A stretch of DNA of 64,000 bases. It comes from Acanthosepion esculentum. Taxonomy: Eukaryota; Mollusca; Cephalopoda; Sepiida; Sepiidae. The number at the start of each line of letters is the position of its first letter. Positions within the stretch are counted from its first letter, which is position 1. The notes below the pieces were generated by a model. It saw only the letters and a program-made list of their open reading frames with translations, did not search any database and had not been told where the DNA came from. Location of the stretch: positions 81,232,583 to 81,296,582 of the forward strand of contig OZ038510.1 of NCBI GenBank assembly GCA_964036315.1, given 5' to 3'. Below are positions 53,636 through 63,243 of this stretch, piece after piece. The position numbers and the translations under genes were made by a program.

Positions 53636-53670
<35 letters not shown>

Positions 53671-53821
53671 GTTGTTGTTGTTGTTCCCCCCTCCACCTTC
53701 GTTAGTTCACATGGCCATTACGCACAGCCAGTACCCCATAATGGACAATTCTGCGTTTTGATCGTGTGGAAAGAGGAGAACAGTCATTACTTGTTTTCAG
53801 TTTGAGAATGAAAGAAAGAAG

Positions 53822-53871
<50 letters not shown>

Positions 53872-53930
53872 TTAAGCTGATAAGAACCGATACAGCGCAT
53901 TGATCACAGCCAAAACGGTCGATAAGCTGT
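53635..53930 (-). mobile_element. U2 snRNA-headed SINE candidate
   Basis: Reverse-strand order: 53,930-53,868 matches the first 60 nt or so of U2 snRNA (CTTATCGACCG-TTTTGGCTG, TGATCAATGCGCTGTATCGG, TTCTTATCAGCTTAATCTG, with several substitutions). Then (TC)n, then a body (AAACTGAAAACAAGTAATGA, CTGTTCTCCTCTTTCC, CAGAATTGTCCATTATGGGG), then (AAC)n(AAT)n. A small-RNA head, a body and a simple tail are the usual SINE layout. The body recurs without a head at 54,110-54,230. Confidence 0.55.
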
Positions 53931-54099
53931 GGCGTCCGCGATAAAAGGGCCCTTTTTTCAGACGCACAGTATCGAACGACGGAAACCGAGTAAGGCAATC
54001 GCTAAAAACCCCGTTTCCATAAATTAAATAAAATAACATCATCTGCTGAATTATTTGTTTAAGAGAAGTGTTCGCAAGATGGAGATTTAGCTAAAAAGA

Positions 54100-54480
54100 A
54101 AGAAAGAAAGAAAGAAGTGTTTAACATCTCCTTCCAATAACTCATAAATAATGGGCTATTCTATTTTGATAGTGGGAAAGAGGGGAACGACATACTTGAT
54201 TTCAGTGAGAAAAAAGAAAGAAAGAAAGAAACGGAAGCAAGAGAAGAAAGAAACGGAAGAAAGAAAGAGACGGAAGCAAGATTAGAAAGAAAAAAAGAAA
54301 GAAAGAAAAAAATGACAGAATGAAGACAAAAAGAAACGGAAGCAAGAGAAGTAAGAAAGAAAGAAAGAAAGAAAGAAAGGAAGGAAGGAAGGAAGGAAGA
54401 GCTGATATTGAAAAAGATAGAAAGAACGCAAGGGTGATGTTAAGAAAGAAAGAAAGAAAGAAAGAACGACAGAAGTGTTT
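54100..54480 (-). repeat. Body of the U2-linked repeat plus GAAA arrays
   Basis: CTCATAAATAATGGGCTATT, GTGGGAAAGAGGGGAACGAC and CTTGATTTCAG parallel 53,735-53,810. (GAAA)n and (GGAA)n follow to about 54,470, where GTGTTTAACGTCTG repeats the word at 54,118. No U2 segment is present in this copy. Confidence 0.55.
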
Positions 54481-54774
54481 AACGTCTGTTCAAGTGAAAT
54501 GGAAAAAGTTGTCAATTTCAAATCTTTTCATTTGTACCCCCTTACTTCTTAAAATAACGACCAGCATTCATATTTATGATTGTTATTGCAATATTTTGTT
54601 AAAGTTGTTAAGCTCAAATATTTAACGATGCGAAAGAGGAATTTCTACGGATATTTTATTGTCATAGAACTCGTCATGAGCTTATCCAACCATTAACTGA
54701 AGAATTAAGATTCACCAGAATTTAACATAGGGAAACTGAAATTTTCACCGGTCCTTCTAGTACTTATCATTATA

Positions 54775-54788
<14 letters not shown>

Positions 54789-54832
<44 letters not shown>
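54789..54832. repeat. (TG)n(TA)n microsatellite
   Basis: Short TG then TA tract. The flanks 54,480-54,780 and 54,840-55,000 show only fragmentary GA-rich repeat. Confidence 0.9.
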
Positions 54833-54840
<8 letters not shown>

Positions 54841-55058
54841 GGAGGGACGGGTGCTCTGAATGGTATATAGACAGGGTGGAGTTAAGTAACAATAGCGTTT
54901 CGTCGCTGTTTGCTTTACCTGAAGCTTTACAGAAAGCATACGAAACAAATAAAAAAATCAAAAGAAATTAAGGCAAAAAAAAGGAATAACGAAAGGGAAG
55001 ATAGATGTGGGGAGAGAGAAAGAAAGAGAGAGAGAAAGAAAGAGAAAGAGAGAGAAAG

Positions 55059-55682
55059 ATTAAGCTGATAAGAACAGATACTACACTTGGTATCTACTTG
55101 ACCCCCCACTGAGTCAGGTTGTGACACAAGGTCGGTTTTTAACGTGGGGACCCGAGTGTTTCCACCCGGACCGCTGGACTTTGCTGGTCTTAGCTTGTCC
55201 AATTCTGGTCAGAGCTAGTCTTGGCTGGTCTTAGCTGGTCATAGCTAGACGTAGCCGCGATACTACCAGCGCAGGGACGAATCTCTGTGCCAGACATGTA
55301 TCAGTGATCGTATCTCAGCCAAAAGGCGATCATTAAGCGAGCGATCTGAGAACAGATACTACACGGGATTCACTTGACCTCCCACAGGGCCAGGTTGTGA
55401 CACAAGGTCGGAGTTTAACGTGGGAAGGGAGGGGGAATGGACCCGAGTTTTCACCCGGGTCGCAGTGCTTTGGCTTTAGCTAGTCATAGCTGGTCTTGGC
55501 TGGTCATAGCTTGTCCAAGCTGGTCAGAGCTGGTCAGACGTAGCCACGATACTACCAGCGCAGGGACGAATCCCTGCCGCCGGCCTGTATCGGAGAAGGA
55601 ATCCCGGCCCCATAGGCGATCATTAAGCGAGCGATCTGAGAACAGATACTACACTTTGATCTTAGTCAAGCGGCCGAGAAGA
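55059..55682 (-). mobile_element. U2 snRNA-like sequence with two tandem inserts
   Basis: 55,059-55,090 matches U2 nt 25-56 or so (reverse complement of AAGTGTAGTATCTGTTCTTA then TCAGCTTAAT). 55,636-55,682 matches U2 nt 1-45 (TTCTCGGCCGCTTGACTAAG, ATCAAAGTGTAGTATCTGTT). AGAACAGATACTACAC occurs three times (55,070, 55,349, 55,639) and bounds two related inserts of about 263-275 bp. Both inserts contain CTTGACC..CCAGGTTGTGACACAAGGTC, TGGTC minisatellite words and end CATTAAGCGAGCGATCTG. Only partial U2 is present, so no functional snRNA is expected. Confidence 0.65.
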
Positions 55683-55882
55683 AAAGCACAATAGGTTGAT
55701 TATTATTTCAATATTTTGTTAAAGTTGTTAAGCTCAAATATTTAACGATGCGAAAGGGGAATTTCTACGGATATTTTATTGTCGTAGGACACGCCATGAG
55801 TTTAGTCAGTTATTAGATGAAGAATTAAGAATCATCAAAAATTTTCAAACAGAAAATCGTGAAATTTTAACTGGTCTTTTTA

Positions 55883-55883
<1 letters not shown>

Positions 55884-55959
<76 letters not shown>

Positions 55960-55960
55960 C
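55884..55960. repeat. (ATT)n microsatellite
   Basis: About 25 ATT units. The preceding TTTAACGATGCGAAAG-GGAATTTC block (55,738-55,800) repeats 54,620-54,680, a diverged direct repeat about 1.1 kb away that brackets the U2-like region. Confidence 0.85.
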
Positions 55961-56044
55961 CGAATTTCACAGATTAACAAATTTTAATTATTATTTATCA
56001 TACGACGATTATTTCTTTCATATTAATTTCTTAATCTTTTTTCT

Positions 56045-56125
56045 CATTTTTTAATCATTTCATCCCAATTAAGTTGATAATCCCACTAAGACGTAAGGGT
56101 TCATTGGGAGTGAAATCGAATGAGG
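56045..56125 (-). mobile_element. LINE family L-A 3' tail, reverse
   Basis: TCATCCCAATTAAGTTGATA followed by ATCCCACTAAGACGTAAGGG is the reverse complement of the L-A tail. A forward tail lies at 56,715-56,790 (TTGCATCTCAGTGGGATTAT, GCTTGGGATG), so the two enclose an inverted pair around family E. Confidence 0.6.
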
Positions 56126-56224
56126 AGACTTTAAGAAAATGAACCAGAAACCCAATCTTAAACAGGAAGAAAGTGCTAAACCTCTACTCCCGTTCAAAAG
56201 CTGAGTAAAGACAGGCGATCCTAT

Positions 56225-56640
56225 CTACTGCTCCGTCCTGGGTAAGACGATAAACTACGTCCAGCAGCAAGACCTCTGATAAGGAGGTTTTGAAGAGCGT
56301 GGAACCACTTCTTAATTGCTGGTGTTCCTGTGTCCTCCCTGACCCGGGGTGGTAGCACCTGTTAGGGTCCCAGCTATGGGCAAATAGTTAACACCCAAAC
56401 TTGTGTAAAAATAGGTTTTAATACCAGAGATACTTTGTAATAAAAAATTATTAACAGCAATAATTTCTGAAGGAAAAATTATTATCAGCAATACTTAAAA
56501 AAAGATACCAGCAAAACAAACAGTTATACATTCTTTGAAAAAAATATGACCATTTATAGATTTCTTCAAGGAAAAATATTCCCAGAAATAGATTTTTGAA
56601 GAAAAACATATTACCAGCAATAAAATCGCTCGGTTCACAC
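56225..56640 (-). repeat. Family E reverse copy with short minisatellite
   Basis: GTAAGACGATAAACTACGTC, GACCCGGGGTGGTAGCACCT and CCAGCTATGGGCAAATAG are the reversed 3' block. ATTACCAGCAATAAA-like units to 56,630 are the reversed minisatellite. Confidence 0.7.
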
Positions 56641-56799
56641 TCCTCCTCGATTTTTTGAGAGGATGTAGAGGTTAATCCCTTGTTTCCTGCTTTGGATTGG
56701 ATTTTCAGTTCCTTCTTTTACTCCAGTTAGATTCTTGCATCTCAGTGGGATTATCGCCTTGCTTGGGATGAATTTATTTAAAAAAAATACGACTAGGCT

Positions 56800-57465
56800 T
56801 TCTTCTCAATCTAACCTGAAGTCTTGGAAATACCAGAAAATCTGGTGTCTTATGAGAGAATTAGTATAAAGTACAGAGGAATCTAGTTGCAAAGAACCGA
56901 ATTTCATTATACCGCTAAAATTCAGATTGTCTATGAGGACAAATGTACTGCCCAGGGACAAACCGTTCTAAATATATCGAAATAATTATTTCACTCGACT
57001 TATTTAAAGACTTTGTTTATCGGCCCAGCAGGCCATTATGTCAGAAGGCTTGTTTAACATGATTCAAGTGAAAAACACACGCTGACACACATCTGAAGCA
57101 AAATGGCCTCTGAAAGGCGTGGTAAATTAGACAGAAGATAATGATTTAAACATTTATAAATATTTACTCAAAACAGGGTCACCGATTTAAATATTTAGAA
57201 ATGTAAGTCCCCGATTACTCGCACGACATCCATACTACTGCAATCGGGTGGTGTCGGATTAGCGGCTTGATCGGCGGATCAGATTATTACAAGAGTCGTA
57301 GGCTCAAATTGCAAGAAAAAAAATCAGATCCACTTATTACACATGTACCATCTTTATTTCTATAAAACTCTGTGAACTTTGCTTTCTTGTGCGTTTGGCA
57401 CCGAGCACGCGATGTCATATATAGATAGTGGTGGAAAGAAAGACATCTCTTTTCACCCTCTTTTC
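56800..57465. other. No recognised gene
   Basis: At 57,205-57,290 CCCCGATTACTCGCACGACA and GGTGTCGGATTAGCGGC look like a pogo/Tigger-type terminal word, but no matching end was found. The rest is unassigned. Confidence 0.4.
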
Positions 57466-57469
57466 ACCC

Positions 57470-57940
57470 CTCTATTTCCGTCTCTCTCTTACCACCTCTC
57501 CGTCTTCGCACCTCTCTCTTACCACCTCTCCGTCTTCGCACCTCTCTCTTTCCCCTTCTCCGTCTTTCCACCTCTTTCTCTTTCCATTTCTCTTTTTCCA
57601 CCTCTCCCTCTTTCTACCTCTCCCTCTTTCTACCTCTCCCTCTTTCCACCTCTCTCTTTCCGTCTCTCACTTACCACCTCTCTGTATTTCCTCCTCTCTC
57701 TTTCCCTCTTTCTACCTCTCCCTCTTTCTACCTCTCCCTCTTTCTACCTCTCCCTCTTTCCACCTCTCCCTCTTTCTACCTCTCCCTCTTTCTACCTCTC
57801 CCTCTTTCCACCTCTCTCTTTCCGTCTCTCACTTACCACCTCTCTGTATTTCCTCCTCTCTCTTTCCCTCTTTCTACCTCTCCCTCTTTCTACCTCTCCC
57901 TCTTTCCACCTCTCCCTCTTTCTGCCTCTCCCTCTTTTAA
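57470..57940 (+). repeat. CT-rich minisatellite (CCTCTCCCTCTTTCTA units)
   Basis: 16-bp and longer units of CCTCTCCCTCTTTCTA and CACCTCTCTCTTTCCGTCTC. A larger block containing CTCACTTACCACCTCTCTGT is repeated at about 57,665 and 57,825. Frames of 170-189 codons run through it with L/S/P repeats; these are not genes. Confidence 0.9.
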
Positions 57941-57999
57941 GTGAATAAGATTTCAAATGTAAGTTGTAAATACACTAAGTATATTTGTTTCAACTTTCT

Positions 58000-58745
58000 T
58001 CAAACACAATTCTTTTTAATGTTGAAATCAATTTCAATGTTTTATAAATTGAACCGTCAAGTTACCCAACGGGTCACGAGTAGCCCATTTTAAAACCTCA
58101 AGTGGAACTCATAAACAATCTAACGTTGAAGACGCTAAAATGGTTGGTTGGCCACCTCTTCAGTATTATCTTCCCAGTTGCCCCTCTGTCCTTTGACAGA
58201 GAAGCCCATGAGCGCACTCTGTCAAAAGACAGAGCGGCGAATGAGAGATAAGAAGCCTGCGTTAGAAACTCCTCCAAGGGGGAATTTTTTACAATACAAC
58301 TGGCCGTGCGCAAATATTTTTTTTTTTGGAGCTAAATTTCAACATTTTGAAGCCTTTGTCCTTGTGATTTTTTTTATATTTCTCGCAAACCCATGGGGAA
58401 TTGGAAACTGGAATCTTGTATATAAAAACTTAAAGAAAAGATATATAAAAAAACAAAAAACAAAAAACAAAACAATATTGCATTAAATTAAATAAGTATT
58501 TGTTATTTTAATAATTAAATTGTTTTCTTTTTAAATAGTGGGAGCATTTTGTATGTTAAATAATAGAACTTTTAATTTCTCCAAAATATTAATGAAAATT
58601 TATTGTATTAAGCTATGCACCTTAGTAAAACCATCTGCATTTTGTAACCCCCACCTTACCTGTTTGCAATTCTCCCCAAAATTTGCTTTCGATCGGTCAA
58701 TGTGGGGCTATTTTAGAGGGTGTGACGAACGGAGCAACGGAAGTC
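58000..58745. other. No recognised gene
   Basis: Contains the short inverted words CTCTGTCCTTTGACAGAG and CTCTGTCAAAAGACAGAG at 58,184 and 58,217. Family A-like CATCC words are absent. Frames here show no domains. Confidence 0.45.
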
Positions 58746-58749
58746 ACAC

Positions 58750-58928
58750 AAACCTGGATATAAGAGACCCTGATATAAGAGAAACCCGGATATAAGAGAA
58801 ATTTTATCTGGTCCCAAATTAGAGCCTGTGTTAATGTATATATAATAGACCAAGCCCGGATATAAGACAAACCCGGATATAAGAGACTTCTTCTCCGGTC
58901 CCGACAACTCCGGGTTACACTGTATATA
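58750..58928. mobile_element. TIR MITE (pogo/Tigger-like candidate), copy 2
   Basis: ACCTGGATATAAGAGACCCT, ATTTTATCTGGTCCCAAATT, GGTCCCGACAACTCCGGGTT and ACACTGTATATA match 23,700-23,884 throughout. The left TIR is degraded and the right end is intact. Confidence 0.65.
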
Positions 58929-59489
58929 GATAAAGGGTTTTTTTTATTGAATCTATAGTTTGATTAAGATTTGTTGATTATCTGGAAAAATAGTCATTTT
59001 TAAAAAAAAAAATGTTATCTTAGGGTTCATTTATTTTTGCTCAGTATTGAATGTATGATAGAATATGCTTTGTGGAAAGAGCTGTCGGTTCAAATTGGCT
59101 GATGAGAGGTGATGTTTCACCGAGATTTTTTGAAAAATTTTCCAACCCAAGCCATAGTTTATATATTCCTTATGGAAATCAGTGCGAGAACATGACAAGC
59201 ATAGTTAAGCAGTAACAACATTCTGTTTTCACAAACTTGACGGGTACTTTTCATTCCATTTCGAAAAATAAACAAAATAAATGTCAGGACAGAAACGAGG
59301 TCGGCTGCTAATAAACCAATACAGACAATCGGATGGCGATGTCTGTAAGTAGAAATCACGCGAAACAATAACTTCACTTCTTGTGAGCAACCAGTTAAAC
59401 AATTGTTACGGACATGTTTCTGCTTTTTCTTTATTTTGTTTTTCTTTAAGACAAAATAACCGGGGGAAAAAAAACGACTGATTAATTTC

Positions 59490-59725
59490 GAGAAACTAGG
59501 TTTACTCTTTCTTTTGTCATAGTGTTACCCTAACTAGTTCCACCAACTGAAACATTCACAGGTAGCACCCGTCAGTCAATGTTCACGGCGTAAAAACATC
59601 CCCATTCCCTATAGTAAGGGGTAAAATCTACTCGGACAGTTTCTCTATCAGAACTTTTTTTTTGTGTGATTCACCTGGTACAAGGCCATGGGATTACACT
59701 TTATGGCCGTGTTCCTAGTTAATAT
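59490..59725 (+). repeat. Repeat family A, copy 2 (partial)
   Basis: GTTTACTCTTTCTTTTGTCA, CTAACTAGTTCCACCAACTG, GTCAGTCAATGTTCACGGCG and CACCTGGTACAAGGCC follow the order of 1,305-1,470, then the match ends. Confidence 0.7.
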
Positions 59726-59892
59726 TATTAAGTGTTGGCTTTTTCTTTTTTATTTTTAAGGCTTCGCTTATTCTTAATCTTTGTTTATATATGGATGAAG
59801 TCATTATGTTTATATTTTCTGCTAGTATGTTTCGGCGAGTGTCTGGTAAGTTTGTGTATGTGTGTTTAAATGGGTTCTAAATGAGCTGGGGT

Positions 59893-59897
<5 letters not shown>

Positions 59898-59972
<75 letters not shown>

Positions 59973-60149
59973 TAAGGTGTGCTATATTTATGGGATAAAA
60001 TGGTCAATATCATAGATAGAGCGTGTGTAAATATAAAAGTGAACATTGAAGTCAACACACAGAGGCGACAGGTTGTTTCATGCTAGACGCAATCGATTGC
60101 GCCCAGCATGAAACAGCCTGTCGCCTCTAAGTGTTCACTTCAATGTTCA

Positions 60150-60155
<6 letters not shown>
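59898..60155. mobile_element. TA-flanked palindromic element, loop-free copy
   Basis: (TA)n at 59,898-59,967, outer block CTTAAGGTGTGCTATATTTA, then palindrome 60,037-60,152, whose arms meet at ACGCAATCGATTGCGCC with essentially no loop. (TA)n resumes at 60,154-60,194 and leads into a short (CA)n. Confidence 0.8.
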
Positions 60156-60197
<42 letters not shown>

Positions 60198-60622
60198 TGT
60201 GTGTGCGTGTGAACAGACTCTCAGACACACACACACACAAACACAAATGTCTTCGCAACTTAAATGTATATTCTTAACCGGGATTATGAGGTCGTGTCTT
60301 AATACGACAGTTCCCTGAGACATGCATGAATACCACACACCCACCAACATCTAAACTATATTTTTTTTTAACTTTTCAGCGTTAACTTTGACCTGTCTTT
60401 TGATTAATGAAAAGGGGCATACCCATGAGATTTTTAAATTCGTTCCCCACCCCTACTTAATTCTTTAATGAGAAAACTTAATGTTTTTCTGTTTTCAAAG
60501 GAAATCATTTTCATTAAAAGTTACCGAATATTACCTGATGATGGGATAAAAAAAGTCTCGAAATATAGAAATTTCCGTGTCGCGATATAGAATATTTTTT
60601 TAAATAAAATTATCTTTAGAAC

Positions 60623-61440
60623 ATATAGGACCCGCCAGTCAATGTTCACGGTGTAAAAACATCCCCATTCTCTTAAGTAAGGGGTAAACTCTACTCAGAC
60701 AGTTTTCCCACTACAACTGTTTATTTTTTGTTGTTGTTGCTGTTTTTTAGTGTAATTCATCCTGTACAAGGCCCGGGGGCCACTCGAGGTAGAGGGTTAA
60801 AAGAGGCACAGATTATGCAGATAGGTGGGTAAGATAATGCTTAACTCTAGACTTGAACAGGTTAAGATTGTTGTGATCGGGAAAACATCCTCTTGGGAGT
60901 CGGTTTCACAGAGCCGTGATTCCCGGGAAGAAGCTCTTTTGAGTGGAACTTACTTCTCACCAATGAAATACGGAGGATGAGTTGTCTATATTTCTGAGAT
61001 GCGGTATTATGCACACTATTTACATTATTCGGACTATTGTCCTCATCTTTGTCGCCATATTTATTACAACGTTTCGGCCGTTGTACGTTCCGGCCTTCTT
61101 CAGGTGGTTGGAGAGTTCGACATTCCAACCACCTGAAGAAGGCCGGGGCGTACAACGGCGGAAAAGTTGTAGTAAATATGGCGACAAAGATGAGGACAAT
61201 AGTCCGAATAATGTAAATAATGGAGGATTATTTGCCACAATGTAAGTGGCATTGCGAGTCCTAGCCGTGAAGGTTAGCGCTGACAGGATGCAGTTCGTCT
61301 GAGTCCTTTTCATGAAAGTAGGAATAGAACAATGAGACATTTGACACATACCGTCTGTGAGAGACTGGTTGAAGGGTGGATAGAAAAATTGTCACCCACG
61401 AGGACGCGGAGACGGGTTTTGTACTCTATCGAGACTGGAA
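60623..61440 (+). repeat. Repeat family A, copy 3 (interrupted)
   Basis: CCGCCAGTCAATGTTCACGG through ACAGGTTAAGATTGTTGTGA and TGAGTGGAACTTACTTCTCA, resuming after the insertion with CCTAGCCGTGAAGGTTAGCG to GTCACCCACGAGGACGCGGA. With copy 1 it defines about 600 bp of the family. Confidence 0.75.
60979..61221. mobile_element. Fold-back insertion of two opposed SINE family C tails
   Basis: Arms 61,018-61,112 and 61,124-61,220 are inverted copies of the family C tail (CCTGAAGAAGGCCGG, GATGAGGACAATAGTCCGAA) around an 11-base spacer. GGAGGAT at 60,972-60,978 and 61,222-61,228 is a 7-bp direct duplication of family A sequence. The unit therefore inserted as a whole. Confidence 0.75.
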
Positions 61441-61529
61441 AGTGAGAACTGGGCAGTTCCAGTCTTGATATTAAAGGGGCATGTGTGTGCGTGTGTGCGT
61501 ATGTGTGTGTGTGTGTGTGTAACCAAATC

Positions 61530-61665
61530 CTGTAGCGAAGCCTCTGATCAGGAGACTGGAGGTGTTAAGGAACGTGGAACCACATGTTAATTGCTGTTGT
61601 TCCCAGATCCAGCCTAACCCGGGGATTTTATCATCTGTTAGGGTCCCAGCTATGGACAAAAATTG
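61530..61665 (-). repeat. Family E 3' block, reverse copy
   Basis: AGCCTCTGATCAGGAGACTG, GTGGAACCACATGTTAATTG and GTTAGGGTCCCAGCTATGG are the reversed block of 14,140-14,320. It runs directly into a reverse SINE. Confidence 0.65.
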
Positions 61666-61667
61666 AA

Positions 61668-61980
61668 CCGTATTTACATTAGTCGGACTATTGTCCTCAT
61701 CTTTGTCGCCATATTTCTCACAACGTTTCGGCCGTTGTACGCTCCGGCCTTCTTCAGGTGGTTGGAATTTCGAATCGAACCCTTTATTTCGATCACTGGG
61801 GTAGACTGTTCTAGTTCCACGAGCCATGTTTGATGGATGTCAGTTATCAGTTATCTCCTGGTAATTTTCCCTTTGAAAGTTCTCCACTGCCTGAACCGGG
61901 TATTGAACTCACACTCTTTGGGTCTGTCACTGGATCTAACCAACGCCTTTATCCACTGTGTCCTTGACAAATATGGCGAC
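61668..61980 (-). mobile_element. SINE family C, full-length reverse copy
   Basis: Reverse-strand order: head 61,975-61,905 (GTGGATAAAGGCGTTGGTTA, GTGAGTTCAATACCCGG, A- and B-box-like), then CTGATAACTGACATCCATCA, GGCTCGTGGAACTAGAACAG, GGGTTCGATTCGAAATTCCA, ACCTGAAGAAGGCCGGAGCG, CCGAAACGTTGTGAGAAATA and tail GACAATAGTCCGACTAATGT. This is the most complete copy and the best reference for the family. Confidence 0.75.
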
Positions 61981-62060
61981 AAAGATGAGGACAATAGTCC
62001 GACTAATGTAAATACTGTACATAATACCTCATCTCAGAAATATAGGCAGACCCAAAAATT
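61966..62060 (+). mobile_element. SINE family C tail, forward
   Basis: ATATGGCGACAAAGATGAGG, ACAATAGTCCGACTAATGTA, CATAATACCTCATCTCAGAA. It overlaps the head of the reverse copy, so a forward tail was inserted or joined next to it. Confidence 0.6.
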
Positions 62061-62389
62061 GAACCCTATGAAAATATAAAAATAGCATTTTTTTATATAG
62101 TAAAAATAACAGCAACACATTTTTATATTTAAAAAAATTACCCAGAATATATGAATCAATATGAAAGAACACAGATATCAATGCCTCTAGTAATCCGTCG
62201 TCGTCGACATCCGTCCGTCTCGAGAGACGATGGAGTAGCTCGGAGCCTGGGCGGGATATATGGAGAACTAGGGCTGCCAAGACGTCTAGTCCCCGCCTCT
62301 CGGCCTTGCTAGCAGAGTCCAAAGGAGAGGATAAGCTAACACAGTTTGGTACCAACGCGGCTGCTGGAGTTGCCGGAAGGTGGCACAAA

Positions 62390-62645
62390 ATGCCGTCCAT
62401 CCGCCTTCGGGGCTCCACTCCGGGTTTGAATTCAGAGTTGTCCTTCTCCTAGACCAATTGCCATCCAAGGCTATAGAACCCAGACTGTCCTGCTATTTAC
62501 CCATAGCTACAGGGAGAAGACGAGGATTCACACCTTTCCCAAGGGTAATAGTACGTAAGTGAATGTAATGGATTCGACTAGAATTCGAACTCGGCTCTCC
62601 GATTCCTCAATCCAAGCCGGTATCCATAACTCCTCCGTGCCTCCT
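62390..62645 (-). mobile_element. tRNA-headed SINE family B
   Basis: On the reverse strand GGAGGCACGGAGGAGTTATG (A-box side) and GAGCCGAGTTCGAATTCTAG (B box) lie in tRNA-like order near the head. The body GTGTGAATCCTCGTCTTCTC, TGGGTAAATAGCAGGACAGT and GGAGAAGGACAACTCTGAAT follows. It is more complete than the copies at 4,560 and 53,480. Confidence 0.6.
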
Positions 62646-62654
62646 CTCTCTAGT

Positions 62655-62805
62655 AATTATGTCCTCACAAACATACATATGCACAAAAGCGGAGTATCAT
62701 CTACCATGTATTCAATTGTGAAAGCAGAATAACATTTCTTATATTATTATTACTTCAAATCCCCTAAGAAAATTAAATTTCGGCATTAAATTTCCGATAA
62801 TGAGT
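62655..62805 (-). repeat. Repeat family D, reverse fragment
   Basis: AAAGCGGAGTATCATCTACC, ATGTATTCAATTGTGAAAGC and TAAATTTCGGCATTAAAT are the reverse of the family D copies near 12.2 and 12.6 kb. Confidence 0.6.
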
Positions 62806-62839
62806 TGATATTCATATAAGCAAAAGAATAAATGTGTGT

Positions 62840-62863
62840 GTGAGAAAGAGAATGAGAGAGTCC

Positions 62864-62932
<69 letters not shown>
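62840..62932. repeat. (TG)n(GA)n microsatellite
   Basis: TG tract at about 62,866-62,902 followed by GA tract to 62,932. Confidence 0.95.
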
Positions 62933-62934
<2 letters not shown>

Positions 62935-63159
62935 TGAGAATAGTAAGATAAAATGCTGTTTTTCGTTTTAGTTTTTTGGAAATGTTTAAATGACCTTATC
63001 ATAGGGCTGATATAGGGACAAAGTAGAGTTCAGACCCGAGTTAAAATTTAATAAAAAAATATCCGCGTTTGAACAGACAAAAAAGAAACCTCCTCGATTT
63101 AATCACCTTTTGTCCGGTTATAAAAATGTTCGTGCAGCTTTGTTAAAATAATTTTAATC

Positions 63160-63179
63160 TCTATCTCTAAAAGGCAGGA

Positions 63180-63243
<64 letters not shown>

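Noticed and set aside
55636..55682. Functional U2 snRNA gene
   Set aside because: Only the first 45 nt or so are present, with substitutions. The branch-site region and the rest of U2 are missing or replaced.
57379..57948. 170-189 codon frames rich in Ser, Leu and Pro
   Set aside because: Two overlapping frames are open because the DNA is a CT-rich minisatellite; this is low-complexity translation, not a gene.
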